From: Georgenia sp. M64
Lineage (GTDB): Bacteria; Actinomycetota; Actinomycetes; Actinomycetales; Actinomycetaceae
Direction of reading: 5' to 3'
DNA: 64,000 nt
Assembly (NCBI RefSeq): GCF_038049925.1
Contig: NZ_CP145809.1
Span: 3,444,599-3,508,598, forward strand
Shown here: in pieces, positions 1-7,943 of the stretch
Position numbering within the stretch: the first letter of the stretch is position 1
Layout: every line of letters starts with the position of its first letter
Translations under genes and position numbers: made by a program
The notes under the pieces: generated by a model
What the model saw: only the letters and a program-made list of their open reading frames with translations
What the model was told of the DNA's origin: nothing
Database searches by the model: none

Positions 1-702
1 TCGCCGGACGGGTCGGGGCGACCGTGACCACAGCGGCACCGGCTCCAGCAGCACGAACACCAGCCAGACCGGAGCCGCGGCGACGGCGAGCCAGAACCAC
101 GCCCACCTCGTCGCCAGGCGGGGCTCGGGCCCGAGGACCAGCACCAGCAGGGCCGCGAGACCCACGGCCGACCAGGCCGGACCAGCCTGGTCCCGCTCGA
201 CGACGGCGAACGGCTCGCTCTGCACCGGGACCCCGGCGTCCCTCGCGGCCGCGAGGATGGTGAGCCCCTCGTCATCCTCCCCGGGCACCGTGCTGGACCA
301 GTACGTCGCCCAGAAGGTCTGTCCGTCGGTGGTCCACTGCACCTCGGCCTCGCCGGAGGTGACGGACCGCGGGTCGGGACGCTCGATGGTCAGGCTTCTC
401 ACCTCGCCGACCGCCAGGTCGGTGAGGAGGTCACCGGTGGACCGCTCGACCGGGCCTCCCGCCGTCTGCGCCCACACGAGGAGCAGGCCGATCGCCACGA
501 GGACACGCACGAGGACCGGCCCCGCACGGGTCGGCCCGGCCGGGGCGGACGCGACCGCTCCGCCGGGGTTCGCCGACGCACCGCCGGGGTTCGCCGACGC
601 ACCGCCGGGGTTCGCCGACGCACCGCCGGGGTTCGCCGACGCACCGCCGGTGCCGGTCGGACCGGTACCGGCCGACCACGATGTCCAGGGTCCCTCGCCC
701 AT
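1..702 (-). CDS. Membrane protein of unknown function, cut by the window edge
   Basis: An open frame reads on the minus strand from ATG at 702 to the window edge without a stop (234 codons seen). The product starts with a Gly/Ala/Asn/Pro-rich tract, then a hydrophobic segment (about residues 64-77, LVRVLVAIGLLLVW), an extracytoplasmic-looking domain of about 100 residues with several Trp, and two more hydrophobic segments near the end (SAVGLAALLVLVLG and WFWLAVAAAPVWLVFVLL). I do not recognise a family. It is divergent from the type VII-like operon that starts at 740, with only 37 bp between starts, so the two may share regulation. The C-terminus lies outside the window. Confidence 0.6.
   Translation of the reverse strand, partial: MGEGPWTSWSAGTGPTGTGGASANPGGASANPGGASANPGGASANPGGAVASAPAGPTRAGPVLVRVLVAIGLLLVWAQTAGGPVERSTGDLLTDLAVGEVRSLTIERPDPRSVTSGEAEVQWTTDGQTFWATYWSSTVPGEDDEGLTILAAARDAGVPVQSEPFAVVERDQAGPAWSAVGLAALLVLVLGPEPRLATRWAWFWLAVAAAPVWLVFVLLEPVPLWSRSPRPVRR
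562..645. repeat. Four tandem 21-bp repeats inside a coding region
   Basis: Four identical 21-bp units lie end to end. On the minus strand they encode the heptapeptide GASANPG repeated in frame near the N-terminus of the membrane protein. The perfect identity suggests recent slippage, and copy number could vary between strains without breaking the frame. Confidence 0.85.
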
Positions 703-739
703 CCCCCGACGGTAGCGGACCGGGTGGGGAGTTCTCCCC

Positions 740-1783
740 ATGTCACGGGGGCAGGATCTGCGCCAGGATGAGCCGGTGAGCACGCTCCGGGTCGACGAGC
801 CCCGCCCCGCGCCCTCCCCGGTGCACGTCACGCTCGACGTCGCGGCGTGGTCGCTCGTCCTCGGCGTCCTGCGGCGGGACCTGCCGGACCTGCCGCTGCC
901 CGACACCTTCGTCACCCCCGTGCCGCTCGCACCCGGCCAGCGGCGTGCCGCCTGGCGCCGGCTCACGAGTCTCGGCCTGGCGACGGCGGAGCCGGGCTCC
1001 CCCGGCAAGCGTGGCTCCGCCGACCAGCGGGACGACCCCGACGAGGCCGACGAGGCCGACGACCCCGACGAGCCCGACGAGCCCGACGAGGCTGCGGAGG
1101 CTGCGGAGGCTGCGGAGGCGACCCTGGCCGACCTCGCGCCCGGGTTCGTCGCCGGCCTGGCCCTGTTCGCCCTGCCGGGGCTGCGCATCCGCGTCAGCGC
1201 CACCGTCGGCGACGTGGCGCTGACCCAGATGCTCGCCTGGGACGGCGACAAGGCGGTCGCCCTGTCGCGCCGTCGCCGCTCGACCGGCACCGGGTCCGAG
1301 CTCGAGCCGGCCGTCGACCTCACCTTCCTCGACACGGCGTCGCTCCTGGCCCAGGTCATGCTCGCTGTGCCCGCCGACCCCCCGGGGCACCGCGGCGCCG
1401 GACGGCCGATCACCCTCGCCTGGCCGACCTCGGTCGCCGTGGCGACGGCCCTGCGGGAGGGGCGCGACGACGTCGCCCGGCACCTCGCCGACCTGCCGCC
1501 CGAGGCGCTGACCGCCGTGGGAGCCGTCGCGTGCGACCTCGTCGGCGCGGTCGACGTCGGCGTGGAGCGGGTCGGCCCCGTCGGGCACCCGGTGGCCGCC
1601 CCCACCCACCGGGCGGTCTGGCTCTGGACCGGCCCCGACGTCGTCCGGCTCACCGCGGCCACGGCCGAGGAGGTCACGCTGCGCCTGAGCAGCCGCGCCG
1701 ACGTCGAGGACGACGTCGCCCGGGCCGTCACGGCGCTCGGGCGCGGGGTGGCCGGGCCCACGCCGCCCGGGGCGGCCCGATGA
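740..1783 (+). CDS. EspG-like type VII secretion-associated protein
   Basis: First gene of a four-gene operon in which each gene overlaps the next by four bases. The 347-residue product resembles ESX secretion-associated EspG proteins, cytosolic chaperones that bind PE/PPE or WXG-type substrates: an N-terminal strand-rich half (HVTLDVAAWSLVLGVL), a central hydrophobic stretch and a C-terminal alternating strand/helix region. A loop at about residues 97-127 is almost pure Asp/Glu/Pro/Ala (DPDEADEADDPDEPDEPDE) and is encoded by short tandem repeats. GTG at 776, preceded by AGGA, is an alternative start. The family call rests on overall pattern and neighbours, not on a signature motif. Confidence 0.5.
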   Translation: MSRGQDLRQDEPVSTLRVDEPRPAPSPVHVTLDVAAWSLVLGVLRRDLPDLPLPDTFVTPVPLAPGQRRAAWRRLTSLGLATAEPGSPGKRGSADQRDDPDEADEADDPDEPDEPDEAAEAAEAAEATLADLAPGFVAGLALFALPGLRIRVSATVGDVALTQMLAWDGDKAVALSRRRRSTGTGSELEPAVDLTFLDTASLLAQVMLAVPADPPGHRGAGRPITLAWPTSVAVATALREGRDDVARHLADLPPEALTAVGAVACDLVGAVDVGVERVGPVGHPVAAPTHRAVWLWTGPDVVRLTAATAEEVTLRLSSRADVEDDVARAVTALGRGVAGPTPPGAAR

Positions 1784-3276
1784 GCTCCCTCACCGTCGCC
1801 GGCGGCGCCGCCTCCATCGACGCCCGCACCGAGGACATGCGTGCCCAGGCCGCGACCCTGCGCACGATGGTCGAAGAGCTCGGTGGCCTCGCCGTCACGG
1901 TGGCGGCCGTCGCCGTCGACGGGCCCGTCCTCGCCTCCGGGATCTTCGACCCCGTCGGCCTGGCCAGGATCGAGGCCGCCGTCGGGCTGGCCCACCTCCC
2001 GCCCGAGGGGCTGACCTGGCTGGTGCTGGAGTACGAGGCGACCGCGACGCTGCTCCTCGGCGCCGCGGACGCGTACGAGCTCATCGACGCCGCGCTCGCC
2101 GAGATGGCCGGCGCCCTGCGGGCGGTCGCGGGCGAAGCGGTCGTCACGGGGCTGTTCGTCACCGCCGCGGGCGCCGTGGTGGCCGTCGGCGCGGCCGGCG
2201 TCGTCGGGCTCGCCGGCCTCGCGGCGCTCCCTCCCGGGGTGCGGGCCCTCCTCCTGGCCGGTGCCGGGCCGTGGCTGGCGCAGCTCGAGGCGAGCGGCGC
2301 GACCGACCGGCTCGGCCGTGGGCTCACCGCCGCCGGGATGCAGACCCTCTTCGACAACCCGTGGCTCGTGGACTCCGTCGCCGCCGGCCTGCCGGGCACG
2401 GTCAGCAGCCCGGGCAACCTCTTCGGGCTGCGTGGGCTCACGTACGAGCAGGTCGTCGCCCTCGTCCTGGCCGGCGGGGGTCTCGGCGGCGCGTTCCACG
2501 ACGGCCCCGTCCGGGTGACCCGGACCGGCCGGTCCGACGGCGCCGGGCCGGTCGGCGTCGGCGACGTCTTCACCCGGATGGGCACCATGACCGGCGCGGA
2601 GGAAACCCACGAGGTCCGCGTCACGCGGGTGACCGGCGCGGACGGCGAGGTGCGCTTCGTCGTCGAGATCCCCGGCACGGAGCAGTGGGACCCGACCTCG
2701 ACGACGAACCCGGCGGACACCAAGACCAACCTCGAGGCGGTCGCGGGCATCGACTCGAACATGGAGGAGGCGGTCCGTCTCGCCCTCACCGACGCCATGC
2801 GGGAGGCCGGCATCCCGGCCGGGGAGCACAGCCGGCCCGAGGTGCTCCTCGCCGGGCACAGCCAGGGCGGGATCGTCGCGGCACGGCTCGCGCAGGAGTC
2901 CGCGTTCAACGTCACCGACGTGCTCACCGGCGGCTCGCCCGTCTCCCGCGTCGACCTGCCGGCCGACGTCCACCTCCTCTCCCTCGAGCACGACCAGGAC
3001 GTCGTCCCCCGGCTCGACGGCGAACCGAACCCGTCGGCCCGGAACGTCACGACGATCAGCCGCGACGTCGCCGCGCTGGTCCCGGGCGACCCGGCGCTCG
3101 GCGGGGCGCAGAACGTGGGCGACGCGCACGCGTCGAACCTCTACGGCGACACCGGGGCCCTGGTGGACACCTCCACCGATCCCGCGGTGGTGGCCGCGCG
3201 CGAGCGCCTCGACCGGTTCCTCACCGGCGGCGCCACCACCTCCACCTACGAGGCCACGCAGGAGGCGACGCCGTGA
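1780..3276 (+). CDS. Alpha/beta hydrolase with helical N-terminus, probable type VII effector
   Basis: 498 residues. The ATG overlaps the stop of the upstream gene (ATGA). The N-terminal 100 residues are helical and Ala-rich like ESX/LXG substrates. A hydrophobic segment follows (about residues 125-165). The C-terminal half is a serine hydrolase: nucleophile elbow GHSQGG with Ser361, candidate acid Asp405 or Asp407 (EHDQD) and His450 (DAHAS). No Sec signal peptide is visible. Sitting between an EspG-like gene and a WXG-like gene, it could be a secreted lipase or esterase effector. The enzyme class is clear; export and substrate are inference. Confidence 0.65.
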   Translation: MSSLTVAGGAASIDARTEDMRAQAATLRTMVEELGGLAVTVAAVAVDGPVLASGIFDPVGLARIEAAVGLAHLPPEGLTWLVLEYEATATLLLGAADAYELIDAALAEMAGALRAVAGEAVVTGLFVTAAGAVVAVGAAGVVGLAGLAALPPGVRALLLAGAGPWLAQLEASGATDRLGRGLTAAGMQTLFDNPWLVDSVAAGLPGTVSSPGNLFGLRGLTYEQVVALVLAGGGLGGAFHDGPVRVTRTGRSDGAGPVGVGDVFTRMGTMTGAEETHEVRVTRVTGADGEVRFVVEIPGTEQWDPTSTTNPADTKTNLEAVAGIDSNMEEAVRLALTDAMREAGIPAGEHSRPEVLLAGHSQGGIVAARLAQESAFNVTDVLTGGSPVSRVDLPADVHLLSLEHDQDVVPRLDGEPNPSARNVTTISRDVAALVPGDPALGGAQNVGDAHASNLYGDTGALVDTSTDPAVVAARERLDRFLTGGATTSTYEATQEATP

Positions 3277-3728
3277 GCCACCGTGCGATCCCGGCGGACC
3301 TGCGCGCCCTGGCGGGGCAGGTCGCCGCCGCGGCGGCCCGCACCGAGGAGGTCGCCGCGGACCTGCCCGCGCTCGGGGAGCGCGCGGGGTGGGGCTCCAC
3401 CGCCGGGGACCGCTTCCGCGAGGACCTCGCGCGCCGCGCGGCCGACACCGCCCGCACCGCCGCCCTCGTGCGCGACGTCGAGGCGGCCCTGCGCGCGCAG
3501 GCGGAATCTGTGGAGGAGCGGATCGCCCTCGTCGACGCCGCCCGGAGCTGGGTGGCCGACCGGGTCGACGAGGCCCGCGGGCTCATCGGCCAGGTGTGGG
3601 ACGGCGTGGTGGACGCCGTCGGCGCGGGGGTGGACGAGGCGCAGCGGGTGCTCGACGTCGCCGCGCGGGCCCCGGACGACGAGCTCGACCCCGGCTGGCT
3701 CGACACCGCCCGGAGCCTCGGCCGGTGA
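3273..3728 (+). CDS. Small helical WXG100-like protein
   Basis: The GTG start overlaps the upstream stop (GTGA). The 151-residue product is almost entirely helical and Ala/Arg/Glu-rich, with a Trp-Gly turn at about residue 48 (RAGWGSTAG) between two long helices, as in WXG100/ESAT-6-like proteins, followed by a longer C-terminal helical part. No signal peptide or membrane segment is seen. The context suggests a substrate or partner of the hydrolase encoded just upstream. Family membership is tentative because the hairpin is longer than a canonical 100-residue WXG protein. Confidence 0.5.
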   Translation: MSHRAIPADLRALAGQVAAAAARTEEVAADLPALGERAGWGSTAGDRFREDLARRAADTARTAALVRDVEAALRAQAESVEERIALVDAARSWVADRVDEARGLIGQVWDGVVDAVGAGVDEAQRVLDVAARAPDDELDPGWLDTARSLGR

Positions 3729-4216
3729 GGCGGCGGCTCATCACGGCCACGCTCGTGGCCGCTCTCGCGCTGTCGGGGTGCGGCGCGGGCGACGGGACCG
3801 GGGCAGGCAGTGCCGGGGCGGGTGGTGCCGGGTCGCGTGGTGCCGGCGCTCAGCCGACCGCTGCCTCCGCCGCCGACCTCGAGCGGGAGGCCGACCGGCT
3901 CCGCGCCGAGATGGCCGCCCTGCCGGGCGTGCGCGACGCGGACGTCGCCGTCGAGCAGGACGAGAAGTCGGGCCGGGCCGTGCGCGGCACCGTCACGGCC
4001 TCGGGTGGCGCCGCCGCGCTCGTCGGCGTGCTCGACCGCGCCACCGAGCTCGGCTGGGACACCGAGGTGTTCGTCCCGCAGGTGGTCGAGGTCCGCGTGG
4101 TCGGCGACGACGGCGTCACCCTCGACGCCACCGACCTCGGCCTGCCCGGCCCTGCCGCGACGCTCACCGGGTTGCACGAGCGCTACGGCCCACCGGCGGC
4201 GGACCCGGACCTCTGA
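3725..4216 (+). CDS. Putative lipoprotein ending the type VII-like operon
   Basis: 163 residues from GTG at 3725, overlapping the upstream stop by four bases. It has an Arg-rich n-region, a hydrophobic h-region and a lipobox LALSGC with Cys19, so it should be lipid-anchored outside the membrane. A Gly/Ala-rich linker leads to a mixed alpha/beta domain (ERE-ADRLRAEMAALPGVRDADV and later strands). I do not recognise the domain. As the last gene after an effector-like hydrolase, it could be an immunity protein or a surface adaptor; this is context only. Confidence 0.6.
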   Translation: MRRRLITATLVAALALSGCGAGDGTGAGSAGAGGAGSRGAGAQPTAASAADLEREADRLRAEMAALPGVRDADVAVEQDEKSGRAVRGTVTASGGAAALVGVLDRATELGWDTEVFVPQVVEVRVVGDDGVTLDATDLGLPGPAATLTGLHERYGPPAADPDL

Positions 4217-4226
4217 CCTCGACCGG

Positions 4227-5150
4227 CTACTGGTTCCACGGCACGTCGGTCGGTGCGGCGCCCTCGTCGGCGCTGCGCGACGGCACGACCATGACCGGGC
4301 ACACGGCGTGGTGGAGCACGGCCTGGCTCGTCGAGCCCAGGAGCAGCCCGGCGAACCCGCCCCGGCCACGCGAGCCGACGACCACGAGCTCCACGGCGGT
4401 GGAGAACTCGGCCATGAGCGCGGCGGCGTTGCCGTCCAGCGCGTGCTGGCGCACGCGGACCTCGCGGTCGCCCACCGCCGCCTGCACCGCCACACCCAGA
4501 CCCTCACGGACGTCCGCGAGGACCTCGTCGCGGTCGACGGCGGCCGGCAGCCAGGCCATCGCGCCCGCACCGGTCGCGATCGGCACGGCGGCGACGGCGC
4601 TGAGCTCGGCGTCCCAGACGATCGCCTCGTCGACGGCTCGCCGCAGGGCGATGCGGGCGGACTCCGAGCCGTCCACGCCGACGACGATGCGCCGCACCGG
4701 CAGGAACGACCGCGCGGGCGACAGCGGCACGACGACCGTCGGGCAGTGCGCGTGGGCGGGCAGGGCCGAGGAGACCGTCCCCAGCAGGCGGTCGGTGAAC
4801 CCACCACCGCCGCGGGTACCGACGACGACGAGCGCGGCCTCGCGCGAGAGGTCCACGAGCACGCCGGCCGGGTCGCCGGTCTCGAGGGAGGACGTCACCT
4901 TGAGCCCGGAGTCGGCGGTGCGGGCGACGGCCTCGTCGACCACGGCTTGGGCGCCCTGCTGGATGGCGGTGTCGTCCATCGCGGCGTACCCGCCGTCGAG
5001 GGAGGCCGCGGTGAAGGACGGCAGCGCGTAGGCGCAGACCACGTGGAGCCGGTGCCCGGTGCGGGTCGCCTCGGCAACGGCCCAGTCGACGGCGGCGAGG
5101 CTCGCCTCGGACCCGTCGACCCCGACGACGATGACCTTCTCGTGCGACAT
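4227..5150 (-). CDS. Universal stress protein, tandem UspA domains
   Basis: 307 residues from ATG at 5150, preceded by a GGGGAGA ribosome-binding site. Two UspA domains lie in tandem. Each opens with a VVGVDGSE strand-loop, and each has a Gly-rich nucleotide loop (VVVGTRGGGGF in the first, VVVGSRGRGGF in the second), typical of ATP-binding Usp proteins. Tandem Usp proteins are common in actinobacteria and act in dormancy, hypoxia or redox stress. The gene converges on the type VII-like operon with a 10-bp gap. A longer in-frame start further upstream has no supporting ribosome-binding site. Confidence 0.9.
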   Translation of the reverse strand: MSHEKVIVVGVDGSEASLAAVDWAVAEATRTGHRLHVVCAYALPSFTAASLDGGYAAMDDTAIQQGAQAVVDEAVARTADSGLKVTSSLETGDPAGVLVDLSREAALVVVGTRGGGGFTDRLLGTVSSALPAHAHCPTVVVPLSPARSFLPVRRIVVGVDGSESARIALRRAVDEAIVWDAELSAVAAVPIATGAGAMAWLPAAVDRDEVLADVREGLGVAVQAAVGDREVRVRQHALDGNAAALMAEFSTAVELVVVGSRGRGGFAGLLLGSTSQAVLHHAVCPVMVVPSRSADEGAAPTDVPWNQ

Positions 5151-5474
5151 GGACTCTCCCCGGCGGTGGTTCGGCGATCCGTTGCCCCACATTGTGCCCT
5201 TCCCCGTCCGGGGGACGTGGGGTTTCGCCGGGCGGTTCGCGCAGGGCCGCGCCACGCGGCGTGACTCAGCAGCCAACGGTCGAGCAAGCACCTCCCGGGG
5301 TGACTCAGCACCACCGGCCCTACGCGCTCGACCCGGAACCCGCGGCCTCACCGCAGACCCGCGACGTCACCGCTCCCCGCGCCGGCGCCGGGCACACCAC
5401 GACGGCCGTACGACGACGGCGGCCCGTCCCTCACGAGGAGGGACGGGCCGTCGGGTGCAGCTGGAGAGGCTCGC
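5151..5474. other. Non-coding spacer with a short direct repeat
   Basis: This 324-bp stretch separates the stress-protein start from the NlpC/P60 stop. Apart from the hairpin at 5420-5450, the only structure I see is a 10-bp direct repeat, TGACTCAGCA at 5262 and 5301. No convincing gene is present. Confidence 0.5.
5420..5450 (-). terminator. Perfect 13-bp stem-loop downstream of the NlpC/P60 gene
   Basis: A 13-bp perfect GC-rich stem (5420-5432 with 5438-5450) and a 5-nt loop lie 25 bp beyond the stop of the NlpC/P60 gene. There is no T-run after it, as is common for actinobacterial terminators. Confidence 0.65.
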
Positions 5475-6296
5475 TCAGAGAACCCGGATGAAGACGGGGT
5501 TCGAGATGTAGATCGGGCTCTCGTACAGCGCGGTGCCCGGGTTGCGGGCGGCGATGTGCTGGCCGTTGCCGGTGTAGATGCCGGCGTGACCGGGGCCCCA
5601 GACGAGGTCGCCGGGGCGGGCCTCCGCGGCGGAGACCCGGTAGCCGACGCTGCCCTGGGCGGAGGACGAGCGGGGCAGCGAGATGCCGACCTGCGCGTAG
5701 ACGTACTGGGTGAAGCCGGAGCAGTCGAAGCCGGCCGGGGTGGCGCCGCCGTAGACGTACGGGGTGCCGATGTACTGGCGGGCGATGTCGACGATCTGCT
5801 GGCCGATGCCGGAGGTGGCGGCGACGGGGGCCGGAGCCGGCGCGGGCGCCGGGGCGGCCTCGACGGCGGCGGCCGGGGCGGCCTCGGCGGGCTCCTCGAT
5901 CGCGGTGCGCTCGGCGGTCCGGGAGGCGACCTCGGTGTCCCGCTCGACGACGGGCTCGGGCTCCGGCTCGGGCTCCGGCGGCGGGGGCGGCGGGGTGGCC
6001 TCGGCGGAGGCGACGACGTCGGCGGACCAGGTGATGTCGGCCGGCACGGTGACGGTCGGGGTGGTCACCATCGCGGTGAGCGCCTCGGACGTCGCGGCGG
6101 AGATGTCGACGTTCGGCAGGGCCGAGGACTCCGGGGCCGCAGCGGCGGAGGTGGCAGCCATCGTCAGGACGAGGCCGGAGGAGGCGAAGGCGGCGATGCC
6201 GCGGCGCGCACCCTGGCCGGAGAGAGCCACGGTCAGGGGGGTGGAGGGACGGCGGGCCGCGCGGTGGCGGGCGCCCTGGGGCGTCATGGTGGTCAC
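5475..6296 (-). CDS. Secreted NlpC/P60 peptidoglycan endopeptidase
   Basis: 273 residues. The start is GTG at 6296, six bases after AGGAGAGG; an ATG three codons later has poorer spacing. The N-terminus has basic residues, a hydrophobic core and an Ala-rich cleavage region (TSAAAAPE). A long Pro/Glu/Ala linker follows, then a C-terminal NlpC/P60 domain with catalytic Cys192 (DCSGF), His237 (GHAGIY) and His247 (GQHIAA). Such RipA-like enzymes cleave stem peptides (gamma-D-Glu to mDAP or equivalent) during growth and division. A c-di-AMP riboswitch in its leader links expression to that second messenger, as is typical of actinobacterial cell-wall hydrolase genes. Confidence 0.9.
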   Translation of the reverse strand: MTTMTPQGARHRAARRPSTPLTVALSGQGARRGIAAFASSGLVLTMAATSAAAAPESSALPNVDISAATSEALTAMVTTPTVTVPADITWSADVVASAEATPPPPPPEPEPEPEPVVERDTEVASRTAERTAIEEPAEAAPAAAVEAAPAPAPAPAPVAATSGIGQQIVDIARQYIGTPYVYGGATPAGFDCSGFTQYVYAQVGISLPRSSSAQGSVGYRVSAAEARPGDLVWGPGHAGIYTGNGQHIAARNPGTALYESPIYISNPVFIRVL

Positions 6297-6312
6297 GGAC
6301 TACCTCTCCTGG

Positions 6313-6480
6313 CTGCCTACGGAGTGAGCTGTCGGGTTCGGGTGGGAGAACACCCGGCGCGGACTCCCGAGGAAGGCCGCACTTCACCCCAAGGCTCCGG
6401 TCTCCCGGAGCCGTCAATCACTTGGTTCCCCCGTCCCTGCCGCTGTTCCTACTCGAAGCTGACTCCGGGGCGGCGGCAGG
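6313..6480 (-). ncRNA. ydaO/yuaA c-di-AMP riboswitch
   Basis: The leader of the NlpC/P60 gene carries the conserved blocks of the ydaO/yuaA class in order: CGGGGGAACCAAG, then CTTGGGGTGAAG, then CCCGAACCCGACAGCTCAC followed by a GTAGGC-type close. The ends can pair (CTGCC at the 5' side with GGCAG at the 3' side). The ribosome-binding site follows within a few bases of the 3' stem. Binding of cyclic di-AMP normally turns the downstream gene off. The family is identified from memory of conserved blocks, with ends good to about 10 bases. Confidence 0.9.
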
Positions 6481-6532
6481 GTTAGGCGTCCGCCCGAAGA
6501 CTTCACGGAGGAGGGTTCCGGAAGCGATCTGG

Positions 6533-6561
6533 ACACTACAGCCAGATTCTGGCTATGTCAC
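6533..6561 (-). promoter_or_regulatory. Sigma70-type promoter with a palindrome in the spacer
   Basis: On the minus strand GTGACA (-35) and TAGTGT (-10) are separated by exactly 17 bp, about 50 bp upstream of the riboswitch. The spacer and -10 edge contain a 15-bp palindrome, AGCCAGATTCTGGCT at 6540-6554 (7-bp arms, one central base), in an ideal place for a repressor. No regulator can be assigned. Confidence 0.6.
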
Positions 6562-6844
6562 GTTTCGATCACGACCCCGGGGATGCGCCGTCGGCGCAGG
6601 TGTGGTGAGGTCCACCGCGACCCGTCCGTCGCCGGTCCCGGGGAGCACCCGCGAGGTGGTCACGTCAAGGGGTGTCGTCCCAGGTGACGGGACCGCAGGG
6701 GACCATCGGCCCACCCGCCTCCGACCACACCCGGGGGCGGCCGGAAAGCGCTTCTCAGCGCGTCTTCTGTGAGGCGGCTCACACCCGGCGGCGCGCGTGG
6801 CGCCCATTCCCGAGCGGATGCCGCCTCGCGTGCCCGAGCGCTCG
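6562..6844. other. Spacer between the IdeR/DtxR gene and the NlpC/P60 promoter
   Basis: I see no gene here. The only motif is AAGCGCTT at 6746-6753, resembling a LacI-family half palindrome, but no promoter is next to it. Confidence 0.4.
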
Positions 6845-7645
6845 TCAGGTGGTGACGAACAGGTGCCGGGTGATCTCCTCCGGCAGATCCAGGACCGTCT
6901 CGGAGCCCGGTGCGTACAGGGACACGACGTCCCCGCCGGGCCGCACCCGGACCTCGACGCGCACCCCGGGCCGCAGGCCCGACTGGTCCATGCGGGAGAG
7001 GAGGTCGACGTCGACCTGCAGCGGCTCGCCGATGCGGGCCAGCACGACGTCGGCACGGAGGTCGGCGGCGTCCGCGCGGGCGGCACCGTCGGCGGCGCTG
7101 CGGCTCTCGCCGTGCACGGGGGCCTGCGGGGCGGAGCGCTCTCCGTCGTCGCCGGCCGGGAGGAGCTCGGCGGCGACGTCGGCGAGGGACCGGACCTCCT
7201 CACGCGGCGGCATGACCTCCTCACCCCCCGTCAGGGCGTCGAGGCCGGGGATGGGGTTGCCGTAGGGGTCGACGTGCGGGTGGTCGAGCAGCTCGAGGAG
7301 GCGGCGCTCGACCCGCTCGCTCATGACGTGCTCCCAGCGGCAGGCCTCGTCGTGGACGTACGCCCACTCCAGGCCGACGACGTCGGTGAGCAGCCGCTCG
7401 GCGAGCCGGTGCTTGCGCATGACCTCCGTCGCCCGGCGGCGACCGGCGTCGGTGAGCTCGATCTGCCGGGTCCCGGAGAGCAGGAGCAGCCCGTCGCGCT
7501 CCATGCGGGCCACGGTCTGGGACACCGTCGGGCCGGAGTGGCCCAGACGCTCCGCGATGCGCGCGCGCAGCGGCACGACGCGCTCCTCCTCGAGCTCGTA
7601 GACGGTCTTGAGGTACATCTCCGTCGTGTCGATGAGATCGCTCAC
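6845..7645 (-). CDS. dtxR: Iron-dependent repressor of the DtxR/IdeR family
   Basis: 266 residues from GTG at 7645 behind GGGAG. The N-terminal winged helix (residues 1-70) and dimerisation domain match IdeR closely. All primary and ancillary metal ligands known from DtxR/IdeR are at the same numbers: Met10, His79, Glu83, His98, Cys102, Glu105 and His106. The NPIPGL segment of IdeR is also present. A Pro/Ala/Asp-rich linker, longer than in IdeR (230 aa), precedes a C-terminal SH3-like domain. With Fe(II) it should repress iron uptake and siderophore genes. No metal-uptake genes are adjacent. Confidence 0.9.
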   Translation of the reverse strand: MSDLIDTTEMYLKTVYELEEERVVPLRARIAERLGHSGPTVSQTVARMERDGLLLLSGTRQIELTDAGRRRATEVMRKHRLAERLLTDVVGLEWAYVHDEACRWEHVMSERVERRLLELLDHPHVDPYGNPIPGLDALTGGEEVMPPREEVRSLADVAAELLPAGDDGERSAPQAPVHGESRSAADGAARADAADLRADVVLARIGEPLQVDVDLLSRMDQSGLRPGVRVEVRVRPGGDVVSLYAPGSETVLDLPEEITRHLFVTT

Positions 7646-7806
7646 GTACTCCCGCTCTCTTCCGCGCGCGCCCCAGCGGCCGCGTCGCGACGGCTGGTGA
7701 TGGCATGCCTGCCCTCAGGATAGGGATGCGGGACGACAGCGGGCAGCGGTCCGCCCCGGTGAGGGCCCTCACATGATACGGACGGACCGCTTCTTCAAGA
7801 GTCGCC

Positions 7807-7846
7807 GCACCGCCCGGTTCGCGACCGCACCGCCCGGTTCGCGACC
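7807..7846. repeat. Tandem duplication of a 20-bp GC-rich unit
   Basis: GCACCGCCCGGTTCGCGACC occurs twice in a row in the spacer upstream of the citrate synthase-like gene. It may be a duplicated regulatory site or simple slippage. Confidence 0.6.
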
Positions 7847-7943
7847 GCGCGCACCACCGTCCGACGAGGCCTCCCGTCGCCGGGCCGGGGAAGCGTCCCG
7901 TCTGTTTTCCGTTCTGTCCCCTTTCGGCTCTATGGTTCGCGTG

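Noticed and set aside
6746-6753. AAGCGCTT as a LacI-type operator
   Set aside because: No promoter or gene start lies next to it; it is about 190 bp from the nearest promoter.
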